Source: Trachelipus rathkii
Lineage: Eukaryota; Arthropoda; Malacostraca; Isopoda; Trachelipodidae
NCBI GenBank assembly: GCA_015478945.1
Contig: JABUQX010022275.1
Coordinates: 30,001-47,500 of the forward strand
DNA: 17,500 nt
Direction of reading: 5' to 3'
The notes below the pieces were generated by a model. That model was not told where the DNA came from. It was given only the letters and a program-made list of their open reading frames with translations, and ran no database searches. Positions 17,096 to 17,500 of the stretch are shown here, piece after piece (positions within the stretch are counted from its first letter, which is position 1; every line of letters begins with the position of its first letter). Position numbers and translations under genes: made by a program.

Positions 17096-17500
17096 TGTAA
17101 TACTTCCTTATGAAGCTTATTTCTAAGGTATGACTTTTTTTTTTTTTTTAAAACATTGTTCACATTTTTAATTATTTTTGATTTATAGAAATATAAATAA
17201 ATTGGAATATTTATTCCAAATTTATTTAAAATATAGCATCATTACTAATTAAAATCATATATTTGCTTGATTTATAACTTTCCTTCTATTTTTTCGATGT
17301 GCCAAAGATAAAATCCTTCACATTCAGTGACGTCACGTACGGACGCTGAAGATGTGTAAAATATCCCAAAAAGCTTCACTTTGAGAAGTAGATTTGAAAT
17401 CACGATAGTTTTATTTTTTTCAAATTTAAAATTTGAAATTTTAAAGTAAAATATTTTAAAGAATTTGTTATTATTTTTTTAAAAATAAATTCGTTGATAA
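17096..17500. other. Unassigned AT-rich end of the window
   Basis: No gene is seen. A T13-type homopolymer lies near 17136-17149. The segment contains a CRE-type palindrome (17327-17336) and a 10-bp perfect AT-rich palindrome centred on 17428 (arms 17418-17427 and 17429-17438). Confidence 0.5.
17327..17336. promoter_or_regulatory. CRE-type palindrome GTGACGTCAC
   Basis: GTGACGTCAC is a perfect 10-bp palindrome containing TGACGTCA, the consensus site for CREB/ATF bZIP factors. It is flanked by imperfect inverted words, CACATTCAG on the left and CTGAAGATGTG on the right. With no gene beside it, regulatory use is only a possibility. Confidence 0.35.

Noticed and set aside
16834..17163. 109-codon minus-strand frame with VCVCVCV
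   Set aside because: It reads through (AT)n and (CA)n tracts and has no unique coding content.
1..17500. CRISPR array, tRNA, rRNA or bacterial operon
   Set aside because: No regularly spaced repeats with unique spacers, no intact cloverleaf, no rRNA-like blocks, and no closely packed open frames were seen.

Overview
The window looks like repeat-dominated nuclear DNA from an arthropod, most likely a decapod crustacean. The grounds are: very frequent interrupted (AT)n and (AAT)n microsatellites, which fill roughly a fifth of the window by my boundary count; a short (TAACC)n run, the complement of the arthropod telomere unit TTAGG; a LINE endonuclease fragment that resembles, from memory, elements abundant in decapods; and a decayed DDE transposase of the DUF4817-linked type common in arthropods. 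The taxon is an inference, since nothing here is a taxonomic marker. I see no intact host gene, no tRNA, no rRNA and no CRISPR array. Nearly all open frames over 60 codons are AT-repeat or minisatellite readings.

Layout. 1-2540: AT-rich DNA with (AT)n tracts, a GA-rich island, a possible tRNA-derived SINE head near 1052-1114, a poly(T)/poly(A) bounded segment, and an (ACT)n/(AAT)n array. 2540-4030: an (AT)n tract, an unassigned segment, then a frameshifted LINE endonuclease domain (3392-3890) that ends exactly at the next (AT)n tract. 4030-6400: unassigned T-rich DNA, then a degenerate AT-rich tandem region of about 1 kb built on a TGATTATTTTT core. 6400-7540: a GC-richer minisatellite of about 18 copies with a unit near 36-37 bp. 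7540-12640: unassigned AT-rich islands separated by (AT)n and (AAT)n tracts, with the telomere-like run at 11425-11454. 12640-13330: an apparent inverted-repeat transposon with imperfect termini of about 80 nt and a GC-rich hairpin inside. 13330-14945: more (AT)n tracts and a 58-60 nt tandem duplication. 14945-16760: remnant of a Tc1/mariner-superfamily-like transposon, recognisable from its N-terminal region to its C-terminus but broken by many frameshifts. 16765-17500: (AT)n, (CA)n, and AT-rich DNA with a full CRE-type palindrome.

The parts do not form a pathway. The organising theme is islands of old mobile DNA set between AT microsatellites, with several element edges falling exactly at tract edges. 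The most interesting items are the inverted-repeat element at 12655-13309, the transposase remnant, the two minisatellites, and short sequences shared between separate islands that point to unrecognised dispersed repeats. Frameshifts every few dozen codons in both transposon remnants could be true decay or uncorrected long-read indels; sequence alone cannot separate these.
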